The notes under the pieces: model-generated
Told to the model about the DNA's origin: nothing
The model's database searches: none
What the model saw: the letters and a program-made list of their open reading frames with translations, nothing else
In this document: piece after piece, positions 22,679 through 35,495 of the stretch
Position numbering within the stretch: the stretch's first letter is position 1
Layout: each line of letters starts with the position of its first letter
DNA from: Pestalotiopsis fici W106-1
Lineage: Eukaryota; Ascomycota; Sordariomycetes; Amphisphaeriales; Sporocadaceae
NCBI RefSeq assembly: GCF_000516985.1
Contig: NW_006917101.1
Coordinates: forward strand, 2,224,834-2,288,833
Direction of reading: 5' to 3'
Length of the DNA: 64,000 nucleotides
Translations under genes and position numbers: made by a program

Positions 22679-23654
22679 ATGGAGCAGACCAAGGCTCTGA
22701 ATGCCCTGGAGGTAAGTCCTTGGGAATCTCATGTCTAGTAATGAGCAGACAGAACTGACTGTCGTGTTAATTTAGCCCTTCATCGTACTCACCAAGTCTG
22801 CAACTGCACCCCGCGCTGCCGCCGACTTGGTCACCAGGGCCACCTCGGCATCTGGCACCTACGTATTCGCCGAGCTTCTCGAGACGCCCCAGATTCAAGC
22901 TCTAGCAGAGTCCCCAGAATATGCTGCATATTTCACCCAACTACAAATATTCTCATACGGCACATATGCCGACTACATGTGCAAGGCTGACCTGCCCGCC
23001 TTGAACGAGCAGCAAACGCTGAAGCTCCGCCAGCTCTCTCTGCTGACTCTCGCAAAGAACCCGCACAACCTCAGCTATGCGTCCCTGCAGTCCGCCTTGG
23101 GACTGACTGACGCTCGTGCCGTGGAGGAGCTGGTTATCAGCGCTATTTATGCCGACCTAATCCAGGCCCAGCTCGACCCTCGCAACCAGGCAGTATTAGT
23201 CTCTTCGGTGTCACCCCTGAGAGATCTCGCACCCGGTTCTATCCCCTCCATGCTAGCCAACCTGCAGGAATGGTCGGGCCGATGTACATCGACGCTCGCT
23301 GATTTAGAGGCACAAATTCAGGCCATAAAGGAGACTGCAGCCGCCCGCCACCTCGAGAAGAAGCAATGGAAAGAGGAAACAGACAAGTTGGTTGCCGCTC
23401 AGGCAGATACGGACAACAAGGGCAAGGACGGCGCACACAGCCACAACCAGCCAAGGCTCATTAGTCGTGCTGCCGCGGCATTCCGAAGTGGTCGTGGTAA
23501 GAGAGAGCGCCCCGGTTCGGCGGCCTACGTATTTGAGGATGCAGGTTTTGATGAGATGGACGTCGATGATGAAGACGATCCAGAAGACGGCCCTGCAGAC
23601 AGTATGGCAGGAACGTCGGGAGGAAAGAAACGGGCAAGCCGGCGAAAGCTCTAG
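22679..23654 (+). CDS. csn7: COP9 signalosome complex subunit 7
   Basis: A PCI-domain subunit of the nuclear COP9 signalosome, which removes Nedd8 from cullins and controls cullin-RING ligases. Exon 1 (22679-22711) encodes only MEQTKALNALE. A 64-bp intron with GTAAGT...TTTAG leads to exon 2 (22776-23654). The total is 303 residues. The PCI helical bundle and winged helix cover about residues 30-190, including FTQLQIFSYGTYADY, LRQLSLLTLA and AVEELVISAIYADLIQAQLD, the classical CSN7 strand/helix. Next comes a coiled-coil-like segment (TLADLEAQIQAIKE). The tail is basic then acidic (MDVDDEDDPEDG) and ends in KKRASRRKL, possibly a nuclear signal. eIF3 subunit M is the alternative PCI protein, but size and tail favour CSN7. 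Confidence 0.88.
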
Positions 23655-24727
23655 AAAGGTGCTTTAATGAGGCAACCACTGAAATTAGATGGCCGGTAGA
23701 TTTTGCGGCGTATTACAGCATCAGTATGGCTGATCTTATTGAAAGATTGGAGCCAACACAGAAAAACTGCATGCCATCATGGAGATGGCAACCTCATGGT
23801 TTAGTAGAACATGCATATGGTTTGGTGTGATGATTGCCGATATGGCTGATACGAGGCATGATGGATATGAACCAAGGTGGAAATGGCCCAAGACTTCATG
23901 GGATGATAAATAGTGATTAATGGATTACATTCCCAGTCCTTCGGCTGTCATCTTTGCTGGCTCTTTCATCGCGTGTCTTTTCTAAAAAGAAACAGACATA
24001 ATGCTATCTTATCAAGAACAAGTCAAATTATCAAATTCATTACAGATGCAGATTTATGACCTTATACAAGTGACAATGCAGATAGAGGCGCAATTCTTGG
24101 AACAAAATCACGCGCTGTATAAGATTTGCTCATCAACTTTGGACTTCTCGCAATAGCTTGTTTCTAATCCTCACGCAAAATCAAATTAGGGGGTCACGAG
24201 CTTCAGAAATTATTGATTCCATTGATTCTTGAATATAGCTTTGGCAGTGACTTCAAGTCGACTCAAAGACTACTAGTACAAAAGATTATGGGAGACAATC
24301 AAATATGAACTCCCGAGCCTATTGTCCCTATTTTTCTCCTCTCCCATAGAGAAACGCTGATATCAAATGTGTTGAGAAAATTTTTTGTCCCAGTAAATTC
24401 CAATGCTGCTTGAGGATATCGACCAAAGTTCAATGCAGAAACGCCTAGAGACACCAGAATCTATCGACTGAAGGAATGGATTGAATGATCGCTGACCAAG
24501 TGCTGCAAGCAATCTGGGCGTCAAAACTGCATTATCGTATTATATCCGGTCTTGTTCGCCAAGTACAAAAAAGGTCGCAGAAAAAGAAGAAATGCTGCTG
24601 GCTTGAAAAGGTCAATTTCAGGAAACAAATGTTTCAAAGCCTGGGTGCAAAGAGATTCGTAACGTCGTGAGTATAATGCCTAGTGTGCTGGCTTCGTCAC
24701 AGGGTAGTGAGGGTTACAGTCTGCCCT
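23655..24727. other. Intergenic between convergent CSN7 and Rax1-like genes
   Basis: AT-rich DNA with no supported gene; the small plus-strand frame near 24,485 is Lys-rich and unsupported. It should hold the two 3'UTRs. Confidence 0.55.
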
Positions 24728-25991
24728 TTAGAGCCTCTTTCCTGGAACAAGGATGAACAGCACACAGAGTGCAGCATCAACGAGTGCAGTGACAGCAAGC
24801 ACCATGAGAGATCGCTTGATAAGCAACTTGCGGACATAGGGCTCTCTGATACGGGTAAAGTTGAACGTTGTATACTCCGAATAGCCGGCAATGGCCATCA
24901 GCGGATCCAAGGAGTACTGGTAGGAGGCTAGAAAGTAGACGCCAACAGTGAAAGGCAGTATCACCTGTAATCTTGTCAGTTTCTTGGTGGTATTCATGTG
25001 CTCTCATAATCAAGACTTACCCAGCATCGTGTACTTCTGGACATGTTAAGGAATATGAGCACGAATGCTGTCCAAAACCCACCAAAGATGGAGACGAGAC
25101 CAATGATCAGCCTAGCCACAATGGTTGGCGGAATCAAGTTGCCCAGAGCGCGTGCTCGCAGGAATCCGGGGAAAGCATCGCGCTCCATGGCTTGGAAAAC
25201 GTAGTCTTTAGCGACGTCGAATACCTCTGGGTCGTCTCGACCTTCCTGCTCAATGGCGGTCGTGATATCGTGAGTAATGGATCCAGGCAACGTAATTTCT
25301 CGTTCTGCACCAGGAATCAAGAAGGTGAACAGAATTCTCTCGGCACTCGCCCGAATATCCTCCCTAGAGACAGCGTGTGCCGGCGAATTTGAATCCGTGG
25401 TCATGTTGCGGGGAGAGCTGAGTTGCGTGCTGGCACGTGCTCTACGTTCTTGACTGCTGGCGGGAGACTCTTGGATTCCACCTGGTGTTCCTGGAGTCGG
25501 AGGCTGATCGCGAAGATAGGCTGACATTTGGGCATTCTGCTCCCGCTCCTTCTCGTTGATATAGTGCGACGGCCCAGCTGGCGAGTCCCTCACATCGCCA
25601 AGAGCTTCCAGGGCCATGGAGGAGCGCTTAGACTTGTCATCCTTCTCTATGTCCGGAGTCCCCACCAATACTGATCGTCGAAGTTCCCGAACATAGTGTC
25701 GACATAGCGACATGTGCTGGGCAACATCAAGCCTAGGGAACAAGCATCAGCATCAGAAGAAGGCAGTCCGCGCTTGCCTATATTGCAAACCTACCAGAAA
25801 TCCAAGTAATCAACGGAACGTTGCTGATCTCTCATGTAAATGTAGAAAGAGAACAGGTCAACGGGAGGTTGAGTCCGTCGGGCCAACACCTCGAATAGAG
25901 TCGGCAATCGGTTCCTAGGCATGTCGACGGTTGAGCCAGGAGTCGGACTGCGACCCATGGGCTCTGGCGGAGTGTGTCCTGAGTACGCCAT
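24728..25991 (-). CDS. RGS-domain protein with three C-terminal transmembrane helices (Rax1/RgsD type)
   Basis: The exon model is 25991-25795, 25732-25021 and 24964-24728, with 62- and 56-bp introns joining in phase (..DYLDFW|LDVAQH.. and ..TRCW|VILPF..). It gives 381 residues. The N-terminal RGS-like region begins LPTLFEVLARRTQPPVDL. It is split by a long Pro/Ser-rich insertion (about residues 100-180) before the RGS C-terminal helices (ERILFTFL, DPEVFDVAKDYVFQAMERD, FPGFLRARA). Three hydrophobic helices follow (IVARLIIGLVSIFGGFW region, VGVYFLASY region, LMVLAVTALVDAALCVLFIL). This architecture matches fungal Rax1, a bud-site/polarity membrane protein, and the RgsD class proposed to damp G-protein signalling. 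An in-frame upstream ATG at 26,045 exists but adds a non-conserved leader. Confidence 0.85.
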
Positions 25992-27053
25992 TGCGATTGA
26001 TGACGGCAACCTGCAACGTAGATAAAAGGAAAGTTTCCTTATCAATTGTTTACCGAGCTAGCTTTGCGCACTTTGCGTGATCCCTCTTGTTGATTTGGAG
26101 CGGCCCTGCGATAAGGTGACTCGGTGCGTCAATCGCTTCGTTCGGGGCTGGAGTTGACGACAAGAGTGGGACAGAAGGAAGTGCCAAACTGTATTTGGTG
26201 AAAACTAGTGGAAGCTTCTTTGGTCTATTTGGCGTTGGCGCTGAAGTACGAATGCAGGTGTGCGTCGTCGGAATGGCAGATTATTGGCCAGTCGCATGCG
26301 GAGAGGTAAAAGGGAAATGTTGTGAAAAATAATCGGGTAGCGAGCGGATGACGCGCAAGGCGTCAAAAAAGTTGTGATGGGTTTGAAGAAGACGAAAGGA
26401 GACGAGACGTCGGCACGGACGAAGAATTGGCTGTTTGAGTGAGGGATTGGAACAGCCAAAAGCCTGCGCGGAGCAAATGAAGGCGTGTGTTTGATGAACC
26501 ACTGATTGACAAGGCACTTGGTGGTACCCCTGCATGAAATTGGTAGGTGACCTGAATGAGTGAGGCTAGAGCCCGGACTGGGCAACGAGGAGTGGATTTT
26601 TGACGTTCTGGGGCGTTCGTTTGATGATGCGGCAGCAGCAGTGGTTGGCGGTTGTGGCTGTGCTCAACGCTAGTTCAGATTGCGTGTGGATAGAGTTCTT
26701 GGAGTTTTCCCATGGATTTGGACACCACCTGCCAGCTTTGAGCTGCCGGTCCCACCAGCTGCCATGAACTTTTGATGCAGCCCCAAGTGCCTTCAAGCTC
26801 GGGCCACAGAATCAGCTCCCACCTGCCCCTCACTGATTGGCTGGCTAGCCGAAAAATTCACTCTGCCCTTCCAGCGCCCACAGCCCATTCTTTGAGATTT
26901 TGAAATTGAGCCGCGATCACCCAAACTCCATCACCCGAGGACGAACTTTTCGACTACTAATCGCCCAGGCAGCACCACACCCAGCAGTAAGCGCCAACCC
27001 TCTCGAGAAACACGAAACGAAGCCCAGAAATTGACTTTTTTGCGATTACAGAA
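25992..27053. other. Divergent promoter region, Rax1-like / eL31
   Basis: About 1.06 kb holding both promoters. The last 150 bp before 27,054 is C-rich, as expected for a strongly expressed ribosomal-protein gene. Frames on the minus strand here lack family features. Confidence 0.5.
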
Positions 27054-27667
27054 ATGTCGTCCGGAAAGAAGACCGCCGGCAAGTCCGCCATCGACCAGGT
27101 TGTCGCTCGCGAGTACACCATCCACCTCCACAAGAGAGTACGTTTCTCACAATCACCTACCGCCACCAGTGCGACAATTCGAGGAGGAAGACTATAGAAG
27201 AATTGGACGATCCAGCTATGAGGAGACAGAAGTGCTGACGGATTTTTTTCTCTCTTGCAGTTACATGGTGCCTCCTTCAAGAAGCGCGCCCCCAAGGCCA
27301 TCAAGGAGATCAAGGAGTTTGCCCAGAAGGCCATGGTACGAAGACCCGATTCCCGAGCTTGCACTAGTTACACCAACGTCGCCACATCTTGTTTGCTTTT
27401 CCAGACGAAATTCTATTTGCGCCATTGCGAGAAGGAAAGCTCTTGACTAACAAATCATAACAGCAAACTACTGATGTCCGCATCGACCCCCAGCTGAACA
27501 AGAAGGTGTGGGAGCAGGGTGTCAAGGGTGTCCCCTACAGAATCCGCGTGCGCATCAGCCGACGACGCAACGACGAGGAGGACGCCAAGGAGAAGCTCTA
27601 CAGCTACGTCCAGGCCGTCAACGTCAAGAACCCCAAGGGCCTGGTGACCGTTGTCGTTGAGGAATAA
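27054..27667 (+). CDS. rpl31: 60S ribosomal protein eL31
   Basis: A component of the large ribosomal subunit near the peptide exit tunnel. The three-exon model is 27054-27137, 27261-27335 and 27464-27667, with introns of 123 and 128 bp. It gives 120 residues, the normal length. Diagnostic eL31 motifs are [20 protein letters not shown] across the first junction, [40 protein letters not shown], and [20 protein letters not shown]. The ATG at 27,054 starts MSSGKK and is preceded by an A-rich context. Introns in the 5' half are typical of ribosomal-protein genes. The identification is secure. Confidence 0.96.
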
Positions 27668-28587
27668 GCGTGATGTTTTTGTGACGGCCGGGGCTGGCAT
27701 AAAGGCGACAAAAAGGGTTTCTTCTCTCACTGAGCGTACGTCTATTCTGTTGTGGTCGGATTGGGATTTGCCAAAACATACAGAGTCGCTCGAGAAAGGG
27801 CATGGTAACGGAGTTCCATCTGGCTTTTCTACGACAATATGGATTCTAGCTTCACTAGTCTGAAATGAAATGAGACGTGTGAAAGCCATATCAATCCCGG
27901 TTCCGAAATCGTCCACCGCATGCCATCTGGCATATATCTGCCTAGTGTGGGAGCACCGTGTTGTAGGGGAATTGTGACAAGAGCTGCACTTAACGCTTGG
28001 ATCGGTTAGCAATTTGCTCCAACACAGTCATCTGAGAATAAGCAAGCAAAGCGAGCAAGGAGGAAGTCTAGTTTTAACCACCAGTCACCAGTCACCAAAT
28101 ACCCTGAATCGCTACCGAACGCACAATGACGCTATTGAATTGCTCACGCTGTACATATATGGATCAAAGTATGGTCCTTACACTGATGCTAGAATTGTAG
28201 GAACGCTTCATTGCCGGGTAGCCACTCAAAAGTCAACCAAGACTCCTATCTCCTACTTTGGGTCCGAGTAGTCCTAGCGATTTCCTAACCAGTAGTAAAC
28301 AAAAACAATGCCTTAGTTCAGCAGACAACGTAATCCATCAGGCACTTGGTGCTGCGCGTAATCCACATGCGGAGACATCCATCTCGAAGAGCCCACCAAC
28401 TGGGCGGGCCAGAAAAAACAATAGGAACGGGGAAAACTGAAAAACGAAGAAATTCAATCTGACTCCAATTCGCCTGGTGCTGACAAGCCATGACATTGCC
28501 AGTAGCTTTATCAGCATGTTCCACGCAGGCTATGCAAGAATGCCCTCCATGTACAAGATCGCGAGCAAGAAAATTGACTTATGTGGT
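27668..28587. other. Intergenic between convergent eL31 and E2 genes
   Basis: No gene is supported. Frames on the minus strand here are shadows of eL31 exon 3 or lack domains. Confidence 0.55.
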
Positions 28588-29275
28588 TTAGTCGTCATCT
28601 ACATCTCGGTGACGGCCGAGGACTTTCCGCTTGAACTCCTCAGCATCCTTGTCCCATAACTCAGCGGCTTCTCCGTTGAGTGGCGATGCACTGTTGGAAC
28701 AATGTGTTAGCATGCCTCGAGAAAAATTGTAGCCGAATATGTTCCTGCTATACTCACTTGTTTGGCTCTCCCAGTAAACTTTGCAAGCTTAGAAGTACAG
28801 TCTGGATATTGTATGCCGCGGTCCACTTGTCCTTGAGGATGTCGAGGCAAATACGGCCCGAGAAGTCGACATTGGGGTGGTAAATGGGGGTCTTGAACAG
28901 AACTGTCGGCGGTGCGTACGGGTAGTTGCTGGGGAAGGCGAACGACAACTTGAAAGTCAAGCCAGCGTAAGGTGTATCCTCGGGGCCTTCAATGGTGGCC
29001 GCCCATGCCATCAGATTGCCGTCCGCGCCAGGGAAAGCAGAGACGCCGGGAGCAGGCGAAGTCATAAGTTGCATCAGCTCGGTTTGAAGACTAACACGGC
29101 ATCAGCATGGCTATCCTGTCCGTACCAGACAAGCAATTGATTTTGAGGAGGCTGCAGGCTATACATACCGCTTGCTCACGCTTTGCGAGTCGGGCCCCTT
29201 GCGAGCACCACCGAGCTTGGCTGCTTGGATGCTACCAGGAGCCGAGTTCTGGCTGTTCTCCTCTGAGAAATCCAT
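28588..29275 (-). CDS. Ubiquitin-conjugating enzyme E2, UBE2C/Ubc11 type
   Basis: The E2 that initiates ubiquitin chains with the anaphase-promoting complex. Exons are 29275-29169, 29090-28758 and 28690-28588, with introns of 78 and 67 bp, giving 180 residues. The UBC fold starts [22 protein letters not shown]. The HPN motif is at 107-109 and the active-site Cys117 sits in [37 protein letters not shown] continues across the second junction, as in UBE2C. The N-terminal extension of about 35 residues ([15 protein letters not shown]..) is also characteristic of this subclass, where it limits APC/C use. Other E2 subclasses fit less well because of ISAFP-like and CLDILKDKW wording. Confidence 0.93.
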
Positions 29276-30413
29276 CTTGTAGGCTTGGTGACTTTTCTGG
29301 TTTTCTGGGCAAGGAACTTGTTTCTCCTGCTATTCCGTTGAAAGTCCTACAGTATTGCAAGACAAAGGTCCCCCGAGTCCGGAATCAATGTACCGTTGTA
29401 GACAAGGCGCGGGAAAAGTGTATCAGAGAAGATGCCGAGAGCAATGCTGCATTTCGATTACTGGTTAGCAATTTGCTTCCATCCCGAATGGGCAGCTTTA
29501 AGTGGTACAGATTGCAATAAGAAAGAAGATTGTGTGATAGCAGCCACATACAAGCATGCTGTTCTTCCCTATTGAGAATGCAGCATGCGCGTGGCTAGGA
29601 AACAATGTCTTGGAGCTCGAGTATCACTAACCTCTTGTGTGTTCTTGTCGTCTGTGTGGTTTCTGCTGTAGATAACAGAAGACTAGAGGAAAAAACAACG
29701 AGTCTAGAGGACAACAGGGGAAGAGAGTAGTTGCTTGTCTGGCGGGTCACAAGACAGGGAAGTGTAAGATGCAATGAGCAGAGGAGTAAATGAAGAGGCT
29801 GAATTGGGCAGCGCAGAGAAGAACGACCCAAAGCTCTTCTCCTTCAGTTTCAACAGACTGGAGGTCCACGAGTAGCGCTTGTCAACAACCCAGTGGCCCA
29901 GGGCAACCACGATTAGTAGATCTGGCGGCCCGCTAAAAGGCAGTTGCGCTAAGCACTAAACCAGCTAAAAGGGCTACAAGGATCACTACAGACCCCGGTG
30001 ATGATTGGCGGGGCTCTGGTATCGGCTCTCCTCCCAGCCAATCGACACCCCTCAATCAGCTGCGGCCTGGGGGTGACATCAAACAAAAGGACTCACATTG
30101 GCGAAAGTTTAATGGATTTTTCTTCAAAAACGCGACTCGACGCGTGATGGATGCGATTATGTTGCCGTGTTCGCGTCATTCTCTGGGTATCTTTTGAGAC
30201 CGAGAGTTGTTGTATGCACACATTGTTCAATCTCTCTTATTGGTTGCTTTGGCTGGCTACCACGTCGACTCGGCCTCTACTTTGACTAGTTTGGTGTCTA
30301 CCTAAAGGATTGCCTGTCTGCCTACGAGCACTGGCCGGTTCATGACACACTCATAACGCTATTTCGTCATCTCGGCAAAAGCTGCTTGAGTGCCAGCTTT
30401 CACCACTAACACA
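29276..30413. other. Divergent promoter region, E2 / Chk1
   Basis: About 1.1 kb between divergent cell-cycle genes. No coding sequence or RNA was recognised. Confidence 0.5.
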
Positions 30414-32148
30414 ATGCAACACTCTCAACTGGACCCTCTCCCGAATGACCTCCCCTTCCGAATAGTGTCAAAAACCATCGGAAGGGGAGCCTATGCATCG
30501 TAGGTGCTCCCCATCTTGTTTTCCCCTCTGCTCTCCTCTCCTCGACCCTTTTGCTACTCCCGCAAATAATTTTTCACCAATATTAATGAAATTTGGTAGA
30601 ATCAAAAAGGCAAAACCTCTGGACACAGATACACCAATATTTGCTGTCAAGCTTATTCACAAGGGATATGCTGTCAAGCAAGGTCGCATATCTGCCAAGC
30701 AGATTGCCATGGAAGTGTCGCTACATTCACATATTGGTCAACATCCTAATGTGATTGAGTGGTTCGCCACGGGTGAGGATTCAGTCTGGCGATGGATAGC
30801 CATGGAATATGCAGAGGGTGGTGATTTGTTCGACAAGATCGAGGCCGACGTGGGCGTCACTGAGGATATTGCCCACCTGTATTTCCTACAGCTTGTCAGT
30901 GGAGTAAGCTTCATGCACAGCAAGGGAGTCGCACATCGGGACCTGAAGCCAGAGAACATCCTCATGTCAGAAAACGGCAATCTAAAATTGGCGGATTTTG
31001 GCATGGCCACCATGTTTGAGTACAAGGGCCAGCGAAAGAAGAGCTCCACTATGTGCGGTAGCCCTCCTTATATCGCTCCCGAGGTTCTGCTTTGTGGTAG
31101 ATCCGAAAAGGCCAGCAAATACTCACCAGATGTGGTGGATATCTGGTCATGCGGTGTTATACTCTTTGTCCTCCTTGTGGGAAACACGCCATGGGATGAA
31201 CCTACTGCAACTAGTTGGGAGTACCAGGAGTATCTCAAGAGCAACGGACGCAGTTCAGATAAGCTCTGGACGAAGGTCCCCGCTGATGCTCTCTCATTAC
31301 TGAGAGGCATGATGAGTGTGGAACCTTCGAAGCGTTTCTCGTTTGCTCGGATTCGACAGCATCCCTGGTATACACGGCAGAACAAATTCTTGACCTCGGA
31401 TGGCCAGATCTCGGATCCCTTGAATGTTGCGACAGTCATGCTGGAGAATCTTCACATAGACTTCACTCAACGTCCTTCGGCATCTCAGAGTCAGTCGCAA
31501 CAAAGCGTTGATGCCATGGATATTGACTCGACATCCTCGAATAACTACCTTTCCGCGACGCAGCCAGAGACGCCCATCAACGATGTGCTTTTCGATTGGG
31601 AACGGCCGACGCTCCGTTCCATCGGTACCTCTGCAGTCTCGTCCACGCAGCCAGTCTCGCGCATTGATGCAGTTGGACCTTATTCAGCAACTCCCGGTGG
31701 CAGCTTGATTGACGCTCTCGCCGAAGAACCTTCCATGTCACAATTCTCAAAGACACCTGGCGTTATCATGTCGCTGACTCAACGAGCTCGTCGCTTCAGA
31801 GACATTGTGCCTGCCCATGCTTTCACGCGCTTCTTTTCACATATGCCCCCTCAGCTTCTGGTCCAGATGCTGAGCGATGCCTTACACAATCTCAACGTTC
31901 CCATGCCAAACGGAGCCCCCTATGTGGGCCAGGGCGATCTTGTGGCAACGCTCAAAGTCAAGACTGTTGACGGCCGGAAGCAGAGTCTCCACGGTGAGAT
32001 CATCATTGATCGAATTCGTTTGCAGGGCGATCAAGAACTGCTGGAAGTGAGGTTCGTAAAGGTCAAGGGCGATCCGCTGGAATGGCGAAGGTTCTTCAAG
32101 AACGTGGTGTTGCTGTGCAAGGATGGTGTTTACAAGCCGGATTTATAG
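30414..32148 (+). CDS. chk1: Serine/threonine checkpoint kinase Chk1
   Basis: The DNA-damage checkpoint kinase downstream of ATR/Mec1, which restrains mitotic entry. Exon 1 (30414-30499) carries the start and glycine loop GRGAYAS (residues 23-29). A 100-bp intron follows, then exon 2 (30600-32148). The product is 544 residues. Kinase landmarks are Lys46 in FAVKLI, Glu67, HRDLKPEN with catalytic Asp143, DFG at 161-163, the activation segment KKSSTMCGSPPYIAPEVL, and VDIWSCGVILFVLLVGNTPWD. The linker holds several Ser-Gln motifs (SQSQSQQS), candidate ATR/ATM sites. The C-terminal 110 residues, with LKVKTVDGRKQSLHGEI and EVRFVKVKGDPLEWRRFF, form the KA1-like regulatory domain of Chk1. The start at 30,414 is required because the glycine loop lies in exon 1. 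Confidence 0.94.
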
Positions 32149-33224
32149 TGCAACACGCCAATGGTGACGTTGACCGGCTTTCTAATAGTGATGCACGACG
32201 TCTTCTTTTTGATGAAGTCTATTGCACCTTAAACTTGTGCATATGCATCGGCGACAAGTATTTTCATTTCTTGGCTATTGGCCACCCTCGGTTCTGTGCA
32301 CAGCTGGTCTCTAGGTGACAGAGTGCACGACTCTGTACACGTTATTATTGACAGCAACAGAATTTGCAATGCGAGATGGTTAAGCACTGGCTGTTGGCTT
32401 TTGACAGTTGTTTTCTGGGGATAAAATAGATTCTCATGCTTCGAGTTGAGCAAAGATGACAGAGATGACGACGGAACGATGGACGTAGACGATGTACTAG
32501 ACTACTTGAGTATGCTAATGTTTATTGTGAGTTACATAAATCCCAAGCACCGGTTTCTGCGGCATTTCGAGCTCGACCCAGAACTCATGATATTGATTCA
32601 AACTGTATGCCATATGCCTTTGGACGTGTTTGAGTCGATCATGCATCGAAAAACTTCATTCCATCAAGGAGTGCGAGCTACGCCATCATTGCATGGGTTT
32701 GTCAGGGATTGTGCCGTGGTCAATTGGCAGTGTCGGGTCAAGATGGTATTACGGCTTCGATCCTGACCGTCTGTCCTATGAAGGAATCATTTAGGGGGCT
32801 CAGTTGTAGTTTTGGCAATTGGCCTTAGCATGTGGGCTTTTCGGGCTATTTTCGTTTGCGGCGTGTTTGTGTTCATTGTGTATATACGTGTAAGTAGCTC
32901 TTATCAGTGACAATGAGAAGGCGCAAGCTTTTGAGCTGAATGAGACAAATGAGAGATCCAATTGTGAAATGTGCCAATTTTCCAGGTACAACTCCAAAAT
33001 ATACGAGCACGCGTGAGTTGGAAACTGCCCCAACGTATAGTACTTTCGGACTCGGCCCTCCGGTGCCGATCGGAGGTTCACCGGTTGCGTTACACACCCA
33101 ACCCCCAGCACCCGAACTCACCTGATACATTGTACCACCATATATCCCTTTCGTACTTAAGCGAACAGAGATGTGGTAACTGGAGATTTCAATTCTTTCA
33201 ATTCAATTGTTTTTCTCTTCCATT
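32149..33224. other. Intergenic, Chk1 3' flank / M28 peptidase promoter
   Basis: No convincing gene. The 106-codon plus frame near 32,446 starts at TTG and lacks any recognisable domain. Confidence 0.5.
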
Positions 33225-35495
33225 ATGCGTACATTAGCCCAAGATGAAGTTGAGCGGCACATGCTTGCCTGTCCCACTGCAGATAATCTCAAGCATTGGT
33301 CAAAGACGTACAGCGCAACACCGCATCTGGCCGGCGACTTGAAGCACGCAGAGTCCATTCGCGATCTCTGGCGGTCGTATGGCCTCCAAAGCGATCTTGT
33401 CCGCTACGATGTGCTTCAAAACTTTCCAAGTGCAGCGTCTCTCAAGCTTCTGTCGGAAGATGGCACAGTCGACTTTGAGGCCGGGCTGACCGAGGACGAG
33501 CTCCCCGAGGACCCGACGTCGTCGCCGGACAATAACCTCCCACTGTTTCACGGCTTCAGCGCCAATGGAGAGGCCGTAGCCGAGCTGGTCTATGCCAACT
33601 TTGGCACCATTGACGACTTTAGACTCCTCGAGAGCAAGGGCGTGTCGGTGCGCGGCAAGATTGTCATTTGCAAGTACAGCAAGATCTTCCGCGGGCTCAA
33701 GGTGCGCGCGGCGCAGCAGTACGGCGCGGCCGCCGTCATTATCTACACGGACCCGCAAGAGGACGGCGAGTTCACCGAGGCCAATGGGTATCGGGCGTAC
33801 CCCGACGGGCCGGCCCGCCACCCGACCAGCGTCCAGCGAGGCAGCGTCGACTACTTTTCCGTGTCCGTCGGGGACCCTACCACGCCTGGATACCCGAGCT
33901 TGCCGGGGTCCGGGACGGAGCGCAAGGATCCCAAGGATGCCATTCCGCATATACCATCTCTGCCCATCTCGTATGCCGATGCGTTGCCGTTGCTAAAGGC
34001 ACTCAATGGGCGCGGGCTCACGCCAGAACAGGTCGGAGGGGAAGAAGGTGGCTGGCGCGGGGTTCTCTCTGGAGTTGATTACTGCACTGGCCCTTCGAAT
34101 GTCAAGGTTTCGCTCTTGAATCACGGCGAGTATCGTTACTCGCCGATTTACAATGTCATTGGCACAGTTGCTGGACGCACAAAGGAGATTGTGTTGATTG
34201 GGAATCACCACGATTCGTGGACTCCCGGGGCCATTGACCCAGTTAGTGGAAGTACCGCCTTGAATGAAGTTGTGCGTGGACTGGGAGGCTTGATCAAGGC
34301 CGGATGGAAGCCGTACAGAAAGCTGTAAGGTCTCGCGGTTGCTTGCTGGATTCATCGACTGTGCTGACTTTTGCAGTGTCATTGCATCCTGGGACAGTGA
34401 AGAGTACGGTCTCGTGGGCTCTACCGAATTCGCCGAGGAGCATGCAAAGGAACTCGGTGACAATTGTGTTGCATGTGCGTTCTATCCATTCCGACCATGC
34501 CGTGACTTTTGCTAATGTGCTTTCTCCAGACCTGAATGTTGATTGTGCTACCAACGGCGGAGAAATCCTCGGCGCAAAAGGGAGTCCTCTACTTGCAGAG
34601 CCGCTGTCAAAGATCATGCGTCTTGTGCCTTCACCTCTCCACGACCATCAGACGGTATACGATGACTGGGCCAGCTATGAGAGTCGCCATGATGAACAGG
34701 ACCGAAAGAAAGTGGCCAGTCTGACCGATACCATGGGCACAGGCAGCGACTACACGGCCTTCTTTCACCACCTGGGCATCCCGTCGCTGGATCCGACCTT
34801 TGACCAGCGCCCCACCGCCGTCTACCCATATCACTCCAACTATGACAGCTTCTTCTGGGTGGAAAAGTTTGGCGATCCGGGCTTCAAGAAGCACCTGGCC
34901 ATTTCCCGGTTATGGGGTACCTTGGCGGTGCGACTGGCGGGCACTCCGCTTCTCCAGTTCCGAGCTCACGACTACGCCATTACACTCAAGAAGCACGTTG
35001 GGATATTGCAGGCAAAAGAAGTGACGGGACTCGAACTGGGACCCCTTGAAAAGGCTGTTGAAAAGTTTGCTAATGCCACGGCGGCTCTGGACAAGCTCGT
35101 CCAAGGCAGTGATCTTGTGTCATTGCACGCGGGCGTAGTCAGTAGAAGTCAAACGGGCGTTGCAGAGATCAACCGGCGCTTCCGGGCGATTGAAAAAAGT
35201 TTCATACTCAAGGACGGGGAAGGTCTGCCGGGGAGGACGTGGTACAAACATATTGTAAGTGATCAGATGACGCTCACACCAAAGGACATGGTGAATGGCG
35301 ACTTACAATACTCTACAGGTTTTTGCTCCTGGTCTCTGGCTTGGCTACACGGGCGTGGCCTTTCCGGGTATACTTGAGAGCTTGGACGATGGCGATCTGG
35401 ACGGAGCCAACAAATGGGTTGAGCGCATAGCCCAGAGCATTGACGGTGCGTCCTTGGCTGCCTTGGGATCTGAGGGAGTGTCACGCAAGAGATGA
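33225..35495 (+). CDS. M28 metallopeptidase, glutamate carboxypeptidase II/NAALADase-like
   Basis: A co-catalytic zinc peptidase of the GCPII/transferrin-receptor family. Exons are 33225-34324, 34377-34474, 34530-35254 and 35319-35495, with introns of 52, 55 and 64 bp. The total is 699 residues, close to mammalian GCPII. A protease-associated (PA) domain (about 60-270, VRGKIVICKYSKIFRGLKVR) is inserted in the usual place. Zinc ligands are visible: His328 in GNHHDSW, Asp338 in GAIDPVSG, WDSEEYGLVGSTEF (bridging and catalytic Glu), and the His in YPYHSNYDSFFWV. A helical dimerisation domain closes the protein. Unlike typical GCPII, there is no N-terminal membrane anchor before the conserved region. 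Either the start has shifted, an upstream exon was missed, or the enzyme is soluble. Confidence 0.9.

Noticed and set aside
27455..28012. A 185-codon minus-strand frame over eL31 exon 3
   Set aside because: It overlaps a certain ribosomal-protein exon in antisense and has no domain.
32446..32766. A 106-codon plus-strand frame between Chk1 and the peptidase
   Set aside because: It starts at TTG, has no recognisable domain and no splice partners.
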